NCBI RefSeq assembly: GCF_003710825.1
Contig: NZ_RHHQ01000003.1
Location: 1 to 64,000, forward strand
Reading direction: 5' to 3'
From: Brevibacillus fluminis
Lineage (GTDB): Bacteria; Bacillota; Bacilli; Brevibacillales; Brevibacillaceae
DNA length: 64,000 bases
Part shown: positions 33,012 to 40,816 of the stretch, piece after piece
Layout: each line of letters begins with the position of its first letter
Position numbering within the stretch: the stretch's first letter is position 1
Program-made: the position numbers and the translations under genes
The notes under the pieces: model-generated
Told to the model about the DNA's origin: nothing
Databases searched by the model: none
Seen by the model: only the letters and a program-made list of their open reading frames with translations

Positions 33012-33546
33012 ACTCTTCATCCTGTCGGACAAGCTGGTAACGCTCATACCAGCGCTGGACGAATCCGCTTTGGAACGGACCGCGTCTGAGCCGAACCCAT
33101 TGCAATACATCATCTAATGCTGTTCGGACGCGCTCCACAACAAACGGAGGATAATTCATCTGCTCACTGTGCATACGGAATTCCTCTTCATCGAGGATGG
33201 AGTACGTCATATCTGGGAACACTTTCACATCCAGGTCATAATCGATATAGCTGAGAAAATTTCCTTTCAGACTGAACGGAGATCCGATGTTGCAGTAATA
33301 ATAGATCCCATCATCGCGGATCATGGCGATCGTATTAAACCACTGCCCCCGGCCAAATGTGCAAATGGCTGGCTCACGCGTACGCCACTCCCGGCCGTCT
33401 GCTTCCGTCACTTTTACACGGTCATTACCAGCAATCACCACCGCGTCACTTGTATGTATCAGCGTTGTCTTGTCCCATGAACGATGAAGCGATTGGTCGT
33501 GCTTATAGCTTTCAATACGTAAAATACTGCCCGGAGTTGGCGACAT
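33010..33546 (-). CDS. DUF402-family nucleoside tri-/diphosphate phosphatase (Ntdp)
   Basis: This 178-aa protein matches the YgaC/Ntdp family (DUF402), metal-dependent phosphatases acting on nucleoside tri- and diphosphates. Characteristic blocks are KHDQSLHRSWDKT near the N-terminus, FGRGQWFNTIAMIRDDGIYYYCNI with conserved acidic and aromatic residues, and SYIDYDLDVKVFPD with clustered aspartates for metal. The closing helix is charged. It is monocistronic, with a terminator directly after. Confidence 0.88.
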   Translation of the reverse strand: MSPTPGSILRIESYKHDQSLHRSWDKTTLIHTSDAVVIAGNDRVKVTEADGREWRTREPAICTFGRGQWFNTIAMIRDDGIYYYCNIGSPFSLKGNFLSYIDYDLDVKVFPDMTYSILDEEEFRMHSEQMNYPPFVVERVRTALDDVLQWVRLRRGPFQSGFVQRWYERYQLVRQDEE

Positions 33547-33614
33547 GTCTCTCCCCTTTCTTCTCTTCTATATGGAGATAATCGCGCTTATTTTCCGATC
33601 CGATCCTGTACGTG

Positions 33615-34028
33615 CTAAGAAGAGAGCTTTTTGGAAAGTGTAACATATTTCTGCAATTCATAGCCAAGCGAATGATAAAACGGAATGACTTCTTCGTTAT
33701 CTTGATTCACCATGATGAGCACCCGATTCACACCGCGCTGTCGAAAACGAGTCTCGATGGCTTCTACCAACTTGCGGCCAATACCCGATTTTTGCACTTT
33801 TGGATCAACTGCGAGCCGGTAAAAGTAAGCCCTGGTACCGTCTATCGTTCCTACGACTACTCCTACAACTTCCCCATCCTGCTCTGCCACCATGACTAAT
33901 TCACTGTCCCACGCTAATTGCGTTGCCAAAGCATCTAGTGATTCAGTCTCTGAACGATCTAAATTGGTGTCCTGCCAGATCCGAGTGATAGCGGAATAAT
34001 CACCGAGGCGAAACGAACGAATCAGCAT
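33615..34028 (-). CDS. GNAT-family N-acetyltransferase
   Basis: This 137-aa acetyl-CoA-dependent transferase has the motif A segment YRLAVDPKVQKSGIGRKLVEAIE with the QxxGxG/A pyrophosphate-binding turn, preceded by the beta-bulge strand GEVVGVVVGTIDGTRAYFY, and the C-terminal motif NEEVIPFYHSLGYEL. The length is typical of a minimal GNAT domain, similar to YpeA-type proteins. The acceptor substrate is unknown. Confidence 0.9.
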   Translation of the reverse strand: MLIRSFRLGDYSAITRIWQDTNLDRSETESLDALATQLAWDSELVMVAEQDGEVVGVVVGTIDGTRAYFYRLAVDPKVQKSGIGRKLVEAIETRFRQRGVNRVLIMVNQDNEEVIPFYHSLGYELQKYVTLSKKLSS

Positions 34029-34111
34029 ATATGGCCTCCTTAGATGGCTTGTCTTTCTATTTTACACTACAGTTCTACGTTTGTCTGCTTTTGATAAAAG
34101 GGAAGGATTTT

Positions 34112-34255
34112 ATGTCAAGAGTGAACTCCTGCTGCTCCACTAAAGCGTCGGGCCGCACAATTCCCTGCAAGCCCAGAGCGCAGGAACAACAAAGGCGCAA
34201 AACGACCGACGCCGCATTATTTACCAGTATATCCAATCTGCTGAAAGTATCATGA
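34112..34255 (+). CDS. Possible small 47-aa protein
   Basis: An ORF of 47 codons begins SRVNSCCSTKASG, is rich in Ser, Lys and Arg, and has a double cysteine. GGGAAGG lies 5-7 bases before the ATG. No family is recognised, and composition alone does not prove coding. Confidence 0.3.
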   Translation: MSRVNSCCSTKASGRTIPCKPRAQEQQRRKTTDAALFTSISNLLKVS

Positions 34256-34312
34256 CTTCCCTGTAACATTCCCCCTCGCGCTATGAAAATCTTGCTCTTT
34301 TTCGACATACGA

Positions 34313-34331
34313 TTTAGTACGAGGTACTAAA
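34313..34331. promoter_or_regulatory. Operator-like perfect dyad
   Basis: TTTAGTAC-GAG-GTACTAAA is a perfect 8-bp inverted repeat with a 3-bp spacer in a non-coding stretch. An AT-rich -10-like CATTATAT follows about 14 bp later. It looks like a dimeric repressor site, but no obvious gene follows within 250 bp. Between 34256 and 34602 I see only this site, the repeat element and a promoter-like motif. Confidence 0.35.
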
Positions 34332-34431
34332 GGCCCACTCTACATTATATAGAAAAAAGACGGCCAGCGCTATCCTCCGCTTCACGGCAATCAGAACCCG
34401 CATGGGAGTAAACCTTGCATATCGCTTAGAA

Positions 34432-34472
34432 AACCTGGCTTCGCCAGTCTTTCAAGCGGAGCCGTGGTTGCA
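34432..34472 (+). repeat. 41-bp hairpin element, copy B
   Basis: Same length and ends as copies A, C and D (AACCTGGC...GGTTGCA). GGCT pairs with AGCC, CGC with GCG, and AACC with GGTT. The loop region (AGTCTTTCAA) is the most diverged of the four. Unlike the others it is not directly next to a terminator T-run. Confidence 0.7.
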
Positions 34473-34537
34473 CTTATGCTGGATAAGAATTTTTATCTGC
34501 ATAAAAAAGATTATTCCGAAAATACAAAAACCCCTTT

Positions 34538-34564
34538 ACAGAAAGAAATTTTTGCCATATCATA
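34538..34564 (+). promoter_or_regulatory. Candidate SigK-type sporulation promoter
   Basis: AC (34538-34539), 16 bases, then CATATCATA (34556-34564) fits the mother-cell SigK pattern AC-N16-CATANNNTA. It ends 39 bp before a small ORF that opens the YrzI-type cluster. Motif match only. Confidence 0.35.
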
Positions 34565-34602
34565 TGTTTACAATAATTTGAAGCGAAAGGAGGATGGCTA
34601 TA

Positions 34603-34704
34603 ATGATGAATAACGTTGTTCAGGTGTTTCTTGCAGATCGGCTCCCAACTCAAAACTTCACATTGCAGTGCATCCTCCATAACCGGCATCTTACGAGCAA
34701 GTGA
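34603..34704 (+). CDS. Small 33-aa ORF opening the YrzI-type cluster
   Basis: A 33-codon ORF (starts MMNNVVQVFLADRLPTQ) has an excellent ribosome site, AAAGGAGG with a 9-base spacer. It has a hydrophobic start and a polar end. It is followed by two successive terminator hairpins, so it could be a small protein or a leader ORF. The family is unknown. Confidence 0.45.
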   Translation: MMNNVVQVFLADRLPTQNFTLQCILHNRHLTSK

Positions 34705-34733
34705 ATGCTTATTCTTGCGATTCCTTGTCGACC

Positions 34734-34765
34734 AAAGCCGTAGGTGCCTGCATCTACGGCTTTTT
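34734..34765 (+). terminator. First of two tandem terminators before yrzI-like genes
   Basis: GCCGTAG (34737-34743) pairs with CTACGGC (34754-34760), with AAA before and TTTTT after. Confidence 0.8.
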
Positions 34766-34790
34766 ATATCCTCTTCCATGTTGTAGCTCA

Positions 34791-34824
34791 AGACCGTAGG
34801 CCCATATTTTCCTCGGTCTTTTTC
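34791..34824 (+). terminator. Second of two tandem terminators before yrzI-like genes
   Basis: GACCG and CGGTC pair, extended by GG/CC past small bulges, then TTTTTC. It lies 50 bp before the first YrzI-like gene, so that gene needs read-through or its own promoter between 34825 and 34860. Confidence 0.6.
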
Positions 34825-34873
34825 TATAGACTTTTAACCGAATGTACGTTCGTATTCAAGGAGGTGATTTTGT

Positions 34874-35035
34874 ATGTTACTGAACCTGATCTGGTTTACC
34901 GTCAAGATTGAACGCAGTCGTTTTTCCGTTGAGGAGAGCGCCGCTCGCTTCCGCGAAGAGCAACTGATTCAAGCCCGCAATGAAGCGGAGCAACTGCAGG
35001 CGATTTCGATTTCTTCTTTTGCCAGCCGCCTGTAA
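34874..35035 (+). CDS. YrzI-family small sporulation-type protein 1
   Basis: This 53-aa protein opens with the hydrophobic LLNLIWFTVKIERSRFSVEE and ends in a charged amphipathic helix and SFASRL. The plan (short hydrophobic start, [IV]E[KR]R, charged helix, closing R-L) fits the Bac_small_YrzI family of tiny proteins often found in tandem in Bacilli and linked to sporulation. AAGGAGGTGATTTTGT precedes the ATG. A paralogue lies 160 bp downstream. Confidence 0.65.
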   Translation: MLLNLIWFTVKIERSRFSVEESAARFREEQLIQARNEAEQLQAISISSFASRL

Positions 35036-35095
35036 GAAGGTTTGTTTTCAAAGTTTGTGCCATATGGTTTATCACAATAGTAGGAGGGGTGTCAG

Positions 35096-35161
35096 ATGGA
35101 TAAAAAGCAACGCCGTCAGCTAATGAAGATTGTAGGAGTCAAGGTGCTGGATGGTACCTGA
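35096..35161 (+). CDS. Possible 21-aa basic peptide
   Basis: MDKKQRRQLMKIVGVKVLDG plus Thr follows AGGAGGGGTGTCAG. The ribosome site is strong and the peptide basic, but at 21 codons coding is only a possibility. It lies between the two YrzI-like genes in the same orientation. Confidence 0.35.
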   Translation: MDKKQRRQLMKIVGVKVLDGT

Positions 35162-35196
35162 CTGGGTTATCTTAAACAGGAAGGAGGTCATATGAA

Positions 35197-35358
35197 ATGC
35201 AGATCTCTTTAATCTTTTTTACCATCATCATTGAAAAACGCGCCAAGACGGCAGAAACGCAATACGCCGAATACTTGCGTCATAAAGAGCGGGAACGCAT
35301 CGAGATTGAAAATACGAAGCTCCTGTCTCAATACCCAAGCTATATCACGCGCTTATAA
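35197..35358 (+). CDS. YrzI-family small sporulation-type protein 2
   Basis: This 53-aa protein starts QISLIFFTIIIEKRAKTAET and ends YPSYITRL. It has the same length and layout as the gene at 34874: hydrophobic N-terminus, IEKR turn, charged helix, R-L end. AAGGAGG lies nine bases before the ATG at 35197; the ATG at 35192 is out of frame and too close. It is 27 bp upstream of the S66 peptidase gene, so the two may be co-transcribed. Confidence 0.65.
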   Translation: MQISLIFFTIIIEKRAKTAETQYAEYLRHKERERIEIENTKLLSQYPSYITRL

Positions 35359-35385
35359 TGCTTCATCCTATATAGGAGGTTTGTT

Positions 35386-36363
35386 GTGATTCCGCTAAAA
35401 CTGAAAGCCGGAGACGAAATACGCGTTATCTCACCCGCAACAAGCCTCCATGTCATTACACCGGACCAAAGGCGTCTGGCCAACGAGCGATTGGCGGATT
35501 TGGGGCTCACCGTCACGTATTCCGCGCATGCGGAAGAGTGCGATGAGTTCTCCTCTTCCTCCGTCGAATCGCGGGTAGCAGACCTTCACGAAGCTTTCGC
35601 CGATCCGAATGTAAAAGCGATCTTGACCACGCTGGGCGGTTTCAACTCCAACCAAATGCTGCAATATCTCGATTATGAGCTGATTGCATGGAATCCGAAA
35701 ATCTTTTGCGGCTATTCCGACATCACGGCAATCGCGACCGCAATCACTGTCAAAACCGGTCTCATCACTTATTCCGGCCCACATTACTCCACGTTTTCGA
35801 TGGAAAAAGGGTTCGAGTATACACTGGATTATTTCCGCAAGTGCTTTTTCTCGGAAGAACCGATCGACGTAACGCCTTCTCCCTATTGGAGCGATGACCA
35901 ATGGTACCTGAATCAGGTTAACCGGACTTTCATCGAAAACGACGGCTACACCGTCTTGCGCGAAGGGCATGCGGTCGGCAAAATTATCGGCGGCAATCTT
36001 TGCACGCTCAATTTGCTGCAAGGTACAGCATATATGCCCTCCTTGGAAGACGCGGTGGTACTTGTCGAGGACGACAATTACTCGAATCCACATATTTTTG
36101 ACCGTGACCTGCAATCGCTGCTGCACCAGCCTGGCTTTGACAAGGTCAAGGCGCTTTTGATCGGCAGATTTCAAAATGCCTCGGGCGTTACAGACGCCGC
36201 ACTAGATAAAATCATCCGCTCCAAACGCGAGCTGGATCATATACCAGTGGTCACAAACGTGAACTTTGGCCACGTCTCGCCGATCATTACGTTTCCGATT
36301 GGCGGAACGATCGCAGTAAAAGCCGAAAACGGTCAAGTCACAATTCAAATCCAAAAGCATTGA
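35386..36363 (+). CDS. S66-family LD-carboxypeptidase/MccF-like peptidase
   Basis: This 325-aa serine peptidase of family S66 has its nucleophile Ser111 in the nucleophile-elbow motif FCGYSDITAI. The charge-relay Glu is expected in VLVEDDN or nearby and the His in NVNFGHVSPIITFPIGG. The GGFNSNQMLQYLDY block is typical. Members cleave L,D-peptide bonds in murein recycling, or inactivate microcin C-type peptide-nucleotides (MccF). The motif around the C-terminal His favours the MccF-like branch, but the substrate is open. GTG start after AGGAGG. Confidence 0.88.
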   Translation: MIPLKLKAGDEIRVISPATSLHVITPDQRRLANERLADLGLTVTYSAHAEECDEFSSSSVESRVADLHEAFADPNVKAILTTLGGFNSNQMLQYLDYELIAWNPKIFCGYSDITAIATAITVKTGLITYSGPHYSTFSMEKGFEYTLDYFRKCFFSEEPIDVTPSPYWSDDQWYLNQVNRTFIENDGYTVLREGHAVGKIIGGNLCTLNLLQGTAYMPSLEDAVVLVEDDNYSNPHIFDRDLQSLLHQPGFDKVKALLIGRFQNASGVTDAALDKIIRSKRELDHIPVVTNVNFGHVSPIITFPIGGTIAVKAENGQVTIQIQKH

Positions 36364-36379
36364 GTACGTTTTTCTTGCA

Positions 36380-36432
36380 AAAAAAAGCGGCTGCCGACAT
36401 CGCAAAATGTTCAGGCAGGCCGCTTTCTTTTT
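36380..36432. terminator. Bidirectional terminator between the S66 peptidase and mutY
   Basis: AAAGCGGC (36384-36391) pairs with GCCGCTTT (36419-36426), extended by TGCC/GGCA, with A- and T-runs on both sides. Confidence 0.85.
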
Positions 36433-36436
36433 GTGA

Positions 36437-37534
36437 TTAAGAATGGGAAATGTATTCCAAAATCTTTTGAAACGCGACGGGAAACGCAAAGTCCGCCCAT
36501 TCCTGTGGCGTCGCAAAAACCGCTGAGGCTGGAAGCTCTCCTACTTCGATGACATTGCAGGCATAAACATGCAAATTCCAGTGCAGATGAGAGAACGTAT
36601 GCTGAACCATCGGCAGCTGCTCGCCCACTTCCACATCAACCCCATACTGCTCCAGCAAAAATCCCGCCAACTCGTCTTCAGGTGTGCGCTTGCCTGTCAT
36701 TTCCACCATCGGTAGCTCCCACATATCGGCCAAAAGTCCGGTGTTGGGACGCTTGTTTAACAACAATGCTCCTTCAAGCGGAATGACGGCGACCAAATAA
36801 TTGACCTCACGCGGCGGCTTCGCTTTTGATTTGACCGGCAGCTCGTGCTGGACACCTTCCCTGCGGGCGAGGCAATAGTCGAACACCGGACAGGTCAAGC
36901 ATTGCGGCGTGCGGGGCAGGCAGACGGTAGCGCCAAGCTCCATCAAAGCCTGGTTGAAATCGCCCGCTCTTCCATGCGGAATGGTCTGCCGCACGAGCTG
37001 TTCGGTTTTGATTCGAGTCGCAGGCTTCGCGATGTCGTCGTGCATCAAGAGCAGGCGGGAAAACACGCGCATCACATTCCCGTCCACGGCCGGCTCAGGC
37101 TTCTCATAGGCAATGCTTAAAATCGCGCCAGCGGTATAGGGGCCGACGCCCTTCAGCTTGGAGATTTCCTCAAGCGTGTCAGGCACTTCTCCACCGTACA
37201 ACGTCTTTACTTCCCGTGCAGCGGCTTGTAGATTTCTCGCACGCGAGTAATACCCCAATCCTTCCCATGCTTTCAGCACCTCTTCTTCCGGTGCGTCGGC
37301 TAGTGCGGTGATCGTTGGAAATTTCCCCATGAAATTATGATAATACGGTTTGACCGTCTCCACGCGCGTCTGCTGCAGCATAATTTCCGAAACCCAGACG
37401 CGATACGGGTCACGGTTGATGCGCCACGGCAGGTCCCGCTTTTGCGCATCGTACCATTCGAGCAAGTCGCGGGCAAAGCCGAACACCTCGAATGCATCAG
37501 GCAGCTTTGGAATCGCTTTGGTGCTTGTTTTCAT
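36437..37534 (-). CDS. mutY: A/G-specific adenine glycosylase
   Basis: This 365-aa base-excision enzyme removes adenine mispaired with 8-oxoguanine. The N-terminal catalytic domain has SEIMLQQTRVETV with the catalytic Glu, the helix-hairpin-helix LKGVGPYTAGAI, and catalytic Asp in AVDGNVMRV. A 4Fe-4S loop CLPRTPQCLTCPVFDYC has the C-x6-C-x2-C-x5-C spacing. A Nudix-like 8-oxoG recognition domain follows (about 235-355, TFSHLHWNLHVYAC). I start at 37534 after AAAGGAG; the longer frame overlaps the upstream gene. Confidence 0.95.
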   Translation of the reverse strand: MKTSTKAIPKLPDAFEVFGFARDLLEWYDAQKRDLPWRINRDPYRVWVSEIMLQQTRVETVKPYYHNFMGKFPTITALADAPEEEVLKAWEGLGYYSRARNLQAAAREVKTLYGGEVPDTLEEISKLKGVGPYTAGAILSIAYEKPEPAVDGNVMRVFSRLLLMHDDIAKPATRIKTEQLVRQTIPHGRAGDFNQALMELGATVCLPRTPQCLTCPVFDYCLARREGVQHELPVKSKAKPPREVNYLVAVIPLEGALLLNKRPNTGLLADMWELPMVEMTGKRTPEDELAGFLLEQYGVDVEVGEQLPMVQHTFSHLHWNLHVYACNVIEVGELPASAVFATPQEWADFAFPVAFQKILEYISHS

Positions 37535-37545
37535 TTTGTACGGTT

Positions 37546-37830
37546 TCACTCCTTTGGTGCAAACGCCCACATGTGCAGTTTGGCAGCGCCTCCGCTGATG
37601 AAGGTTGGCAGCTCGGTGTCAGACAGCCGCCAGCTACGGATCGCCTGATACGTCTCAAGCTGTTCGACCTCGAACGCCTCTACAAACGTGTTGGACTGCT
37701 CCACACCTTCTAAGTGCCGGTAGCCAACGCCGCCGCGCTCACTGATTTGGGCGGGAATGGTGCTCATATAGTTGAAATACGCTTCACGCTTTTCCGGTAA
37801 AATGCGGTACTCGACAAAAATCGTGTACAT
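37546..37830 (-). CDS. Small alpha/beta-barrel-like protein
   Basis: This 94-aa protein (MYTIFVEYRILPEKREAYFN, then SNTFVEAFEVEQLETYQAI, with a Trp-rich end) has the alternating strand-helix pattern of dimeric alpha-beta barrel (antibiotic monooxygenase-like or EthD-like) domains. No catalytic residue can be assigned. Its stop codon lies 11 bp before the mutY start, so the two share a transcript. Confidence 0.7.
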   Translation of the reverse strand: MYTIFVEYRILPEKREAYFNYMSTIPAQISERGGVGYRHLEGVEQSNTFVEAFEVEQLETYQAIRSWRLSDTELPTFISGGAAKLHMWAFAPKE

Positions 37831-38009
37831 GCGATTCGCCTCCAGTCCTTGCAGACAACTCTCTCCATCTTAGCGGAACAGGTTTAGGCTCCACAAGAGG
37901 AGGGTAAAAATCTGGGCATACAAAATAATGGCTTCATGGAAAATCAACGATCGAAAGCGCTATAATATATCTAAGCGAGTTTGAGCGCAAAGGAGGAGAG
38001 CAACTGCCC

Positions 38010-39011
38010 ATGGATACCGCCACACACTTCGTCATGGGATTCGGATTAGCAGGCCTGGCTCATCTTGACCCGGCGGTCGCCGCTGTTCCCGGACTGGCGG
38101 AAACGGTTTTGCTTGGAACGGTCATCGGTTCGCAAGCCCCCGATTTGGACGGATTCACGCGCGTGCTGGGAAGTGCCGCTTATATACGGAACCATCGCGG
38201 AATCTCCCACTCCATTCCAGCGATCTTTGTGTGGACGCTGCTGATCTTCGGCGTCATACAATGGCTTTATCCGCAAACCCTCTGGCTTCATCTTCTGGGG
38301 TGGACCTTTTTGGCTGTTGTTCTTCATGTGTTTGTCGACTTGTTCAATTCCTACGGGACTAAAGGGCTCTTTCCGTTTTACAAGCGTTGGATTGCGCTTG
38401 ACACGATGTTCATATTCGATCCGTTCATTTTCGCCATGCACCTGCTCGGCTTGGGCATGTGGCTAGCCGGAGCGGATCCTGGCAAATCCTTTTTAATCAT
38501 TTACGTGCTGATCGCCTGCTATTATGTCTGGCGCTACCGCGTGCATCAGCGCGCATTGGTAACGGCAGAGAAAGCGCTCAAGCAAAAAGGGAAGTACTGG
38601 CTCATTCCGACCCATTCTTGGCAGCAATGGACCATGATCGTTAAGACCGCGACGCATTGGCACGTCGGCGAAATGCACGGCAGCGAGCCAATCATTCTCG
38701 ATTCGTTCGTGATCAAGCCGGAATCGGACATCGTCCGCATCGCCAAGCAAGATTACAAAGTCCAATCTTTCCTGTACTTTACCAGCTTCGCCCATCCCCT
38801 CGTGAAGGAGCATGATTTCGGGTACGAGGTGAAATGGATCGACCTGCGCTACCGCTCCAAATTCCACGGTAAAAGCCACTATATGTTTGTCGCCGTCGTT
38901 TATTTGGATAAACAGCTGCAAATCCGCGATTCGTTCGTCGGCTGGATTCATCGAGGCGAGGAGCAATTGGCAAAAAAACTGGATCCGGAAAAAGACATTC
39001 AGGTGTTATAG
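38010..39011 (+). CDS. yfhP: YfhP-like membrane-bound metal-dependent hydrolase
   Basis: This 333-aa membrane protein of the YdjM/YfhP family has histidine/aspartate motifs near the start (MDTATHFVMGF; SQAPDLDGFTR; RNHRGISHSIPA; HVFVDLFNSYGTKG) that form the predicted metal site. Four to five helices follow (about 70-200), then a soluble C-terminal domain of about 130 residues. The reaction is unknown; B. subtilis YfhP is a negative regulator of yfhQRS. In both genomes it neighbours mutY (yfhQ), supporting the assignment. Confidence 0.88.
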   Translation: MDTATHFVMGFGLAGLAHLDPAVAAVPGLAETVLLGTVIGSQAPDLDGFTRVLGSAAYIRNHRGISHSIPAIFVWTLLIFGVIQWLYPQTLWLHLLGWTFLAVVLHVFVDLFNSYGTKGLFPFYKRWIALDTMFIFDPFIFAMHLLGLGMWLAGADPGKSFLIIYVLIACYYVWRYRVHQRALVTAEKALKQKGKYWLIPTHSWQQWTMIVKTATHWHVGEMHGSEPIILDSFVIKPESDIVRIAKQDYKVQSFLYFTSFAHPLVKEHDFGYEVKWIDLRYRSKFHGKSHYMFVAVVYLDKQLQIRDSFVGWIHRGEEQLAKKLDPEKDIQVL

Positions 39012-39014
39012 AAA

Positions 39015-39060
39015 AAGCAAAAAGCACAGCCGCATTGCGCGAGCTGTGCTTTATTTTTTT
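39015..39060. terminator. Bidirectional terminator between yfhP and the APC permease
   Basis: AAAGCACAGC (39021-39030) pairs with GCTGTGCTTT (39043-39052), with A-run before and TTTTTTT after. Confidence 0.88.
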
Positions 39061-39065
39061 GTTTT

Positions 39066-40403
39066 TTATTCGACGTTCAAATCAATCTGTGGTGGCTTCC
39101 GCGTGAAGCAACGGGTAAAAACTAGCAAGTAAATGAACCCGATCAAGCTCCAGGCAAATCCGAGGTAAAGCGAGGTTGGCTCCAAATTATACCACAGGAA
39201 CAGAATGAAGCTCATCCCGATCAATGGGGAGACTATATACTGGAACACCGCTTTTAATGAGCGTTCCTTCTGCTTAACAACATAATGGGCGATGACAGAA
39301 AGATGCACGAATGTAAACGCTACCAACGCACCGAAATTAATAAACGATGTTGCCGTTAACAAATCGAGCCACAAGGCTGTTAGCGACAGCAGGCCGATTA
39401 GAAAGACGTTGTAAAGCGGCGTCTGGAATTTCGGATGCACATAAGCAAAAAACCGTGCTGGCAGCACATTATCGCGTCCCATCGCATACAACAGCCGGGA
39501 GGCGCTGACATGCGAAACGATACCCGATGCGATTGTTGAGGTGAGCGCAGCTGCCAAAAATACCGATTGGAACAACAAACCGCCGATATACAGCGCGATT
39601 TCAGGCGATGCCCCCTCAGGGTTTTGCAGCTTGGATACGTCCGGAAACAGCGATTGAGTGAAGTACGACGCTACGATAAAGAGCGCTCCCCCAATCAAAG
39701 CGACCAAAAAGATACCGCGTGGGATGTTGCGCTTCGGGTCTATCGTTTCCTCGGTAAGCGTGGTCACCGCATCAAAGCCCAAGAACGAAAAGCAAAGAAT
39801 GGACGCGCCGGTCAGCAATGTAGAAGCATCCATCGTCTCCGTAAAAAACGGTTGAAGCGACAGCAATTTTCCCGTGCCGTCCCCTTGATGCAGCCCTTTC
39901 ACCGCAAGAAAGACAAAAATTACGACCGTGGCGAATTGGAACAAGACGAGCAAGCCGTTAATGGAGGCGCCGATCTTGATGTTCCAAATGTTTACGACCG
40001 TAATAAACAGGACGAATCCGACAATCCAGATCCAGCCCGGGACTTCCGGAAAGGCAGCGGACAAGTAAATTTTGGTCAAAAGCGCATTAATCATCGGCAA
40101 AAACAAGTAGTCAAGCAGAGCTGACCATCCGACCAAAAACCCGACGTGCGAGTTAATCGTACGACTTGTGTACGTATAGGCAGAGCCGGCGGTCGGATAC
40201 ACTTGCACCATCTTGCCGTAGCTTGAAGCGGTGAACAAAATGGCTACCAACGTCAAAACATAAGCGGCAGGAACATGCCCGTCCGTTACTTCTGCCACAA
40301 TACCAAACGTATCAAATACAGCCATCGGGGCCATATAGCCCAAACCGATCAGAACAATGTGCCACAGTCGTAGCGATCGGTTTAATTGAGGGTGGTTTTC
40401 CAT
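39066..40403 (-). CDS. APC-family amino acid/polyamine permease
   Basis: This 445-aa transporter has 12 predicted helices in the APC fold. Helix 1 has the unwound GLGYMAPMAVFDTFG; helix 6 carries SFLGFDAVTTLTEETIDPKRNIPRG, the consensus loop of the family. The sequence most resembles putrescine/amino-acid importers of the PuuP type (MAPMAVFDTFGIVAEVTDGHV). GGAGGAGATCACACAT precedes the ATG. Confidence 0.88.
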   Translation of the reverse strand: MENHPQLNRSLRLWHIVLIGLGYMAPMAVFDTFGIVAEVTDGHVPAAYVLTLVAILFTASSYGKMVQVYPTAGSAYTYTSRTINSHVGFLVGWSALLDYLFLPMINALLTKIYLSAAFPEVPGWIWIVGFVLFITVVNIWNIKIGASINGLLVLFQFATVVIFVFLAVKGLHQGDGTGKLLSLQPFFTETMDASTLLTGASILCFSFLGFDAVTTLTEETIDPKRNIPRGIFLVALIGGALFIVASYFTQSLFPDVSKLQNPEGASPEIALYIGGLLFQSVFLAAALTSTIASGIVSHVSASRLLYAMGRDNVLPARFFAYVHPKFQTPLYNVFLIGLLSLTALWLDLLTATSFINFGALVAFTFVHLSVIAHYVVKQKERSLKAVFQYIVSPLIGMSFILFLWYNLEPTSLYLGFAWSLIGFIYLLVFTRCFTRKPPQIDLNVE

Positions 40404-40457
40404 ATGTGTGATCTCCTCCGGAAAATGGAATTATCCGCAGCGAATCGCAGCGTAGTC

Positions 40458-40532
40458 TTACTTCCTGCTATCGGCTGCGTCAGGTAATTCCATGGACAAG
40501 AGTACGGCGATCAGAAACAGCTTCGTTGACAT
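40458..40532 (-). CDS. Possible 24-aa hydrophobic peptide upstream of the APC permease
   Basis: MSTKLFLIAVLLSMELPDAA plus DSRK is preceded by GGGGGGATTCA. It looks like a signal-peptide-like or leader ORF 54 bp before the permease start. No attenuator structure is visible between them. The stretch 40533-40783 is otherwise AT-rich promoter-like DNA with nothing I can name. Confidence 0.3.
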   Translation of the reverse strand: MSTKLFLIAVLLSMELPDAADSRK

Positions 40533-40783
40533 TGAATCCCCCCGATGCAACTCACTCGCTTGGTAACTCACTAAACTAATTACCATTCGTTTGGTTGTAC
40601 AAAGCAGATTTTATTCCAACCTTTTCGACAACCGTGATGTAGCAATATTCGACATTTTCCTGCACTTCGTTATGCACCAGTGCATTATCTATGCAATATT
40701 TGTGCATAGTAGCTGCAATTATTTTAACTTTTGCTAAACAAATGTAGGGACGAGGGATATTGGCGCGGGCAACAATGGGATAT

Positions 40784-40806
40784 AAAAAAACCCCGCCGCA
40801 GCGAGG
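40784..40806 (-). terminator. Terminator of the LysE-family gene
   Basis: On the minus strand CCTCGC-TGCG-GCGGGG is followed by seven T. Confidence 0.75.
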
Positions 40807-40816
40807 TCATGTAGAG

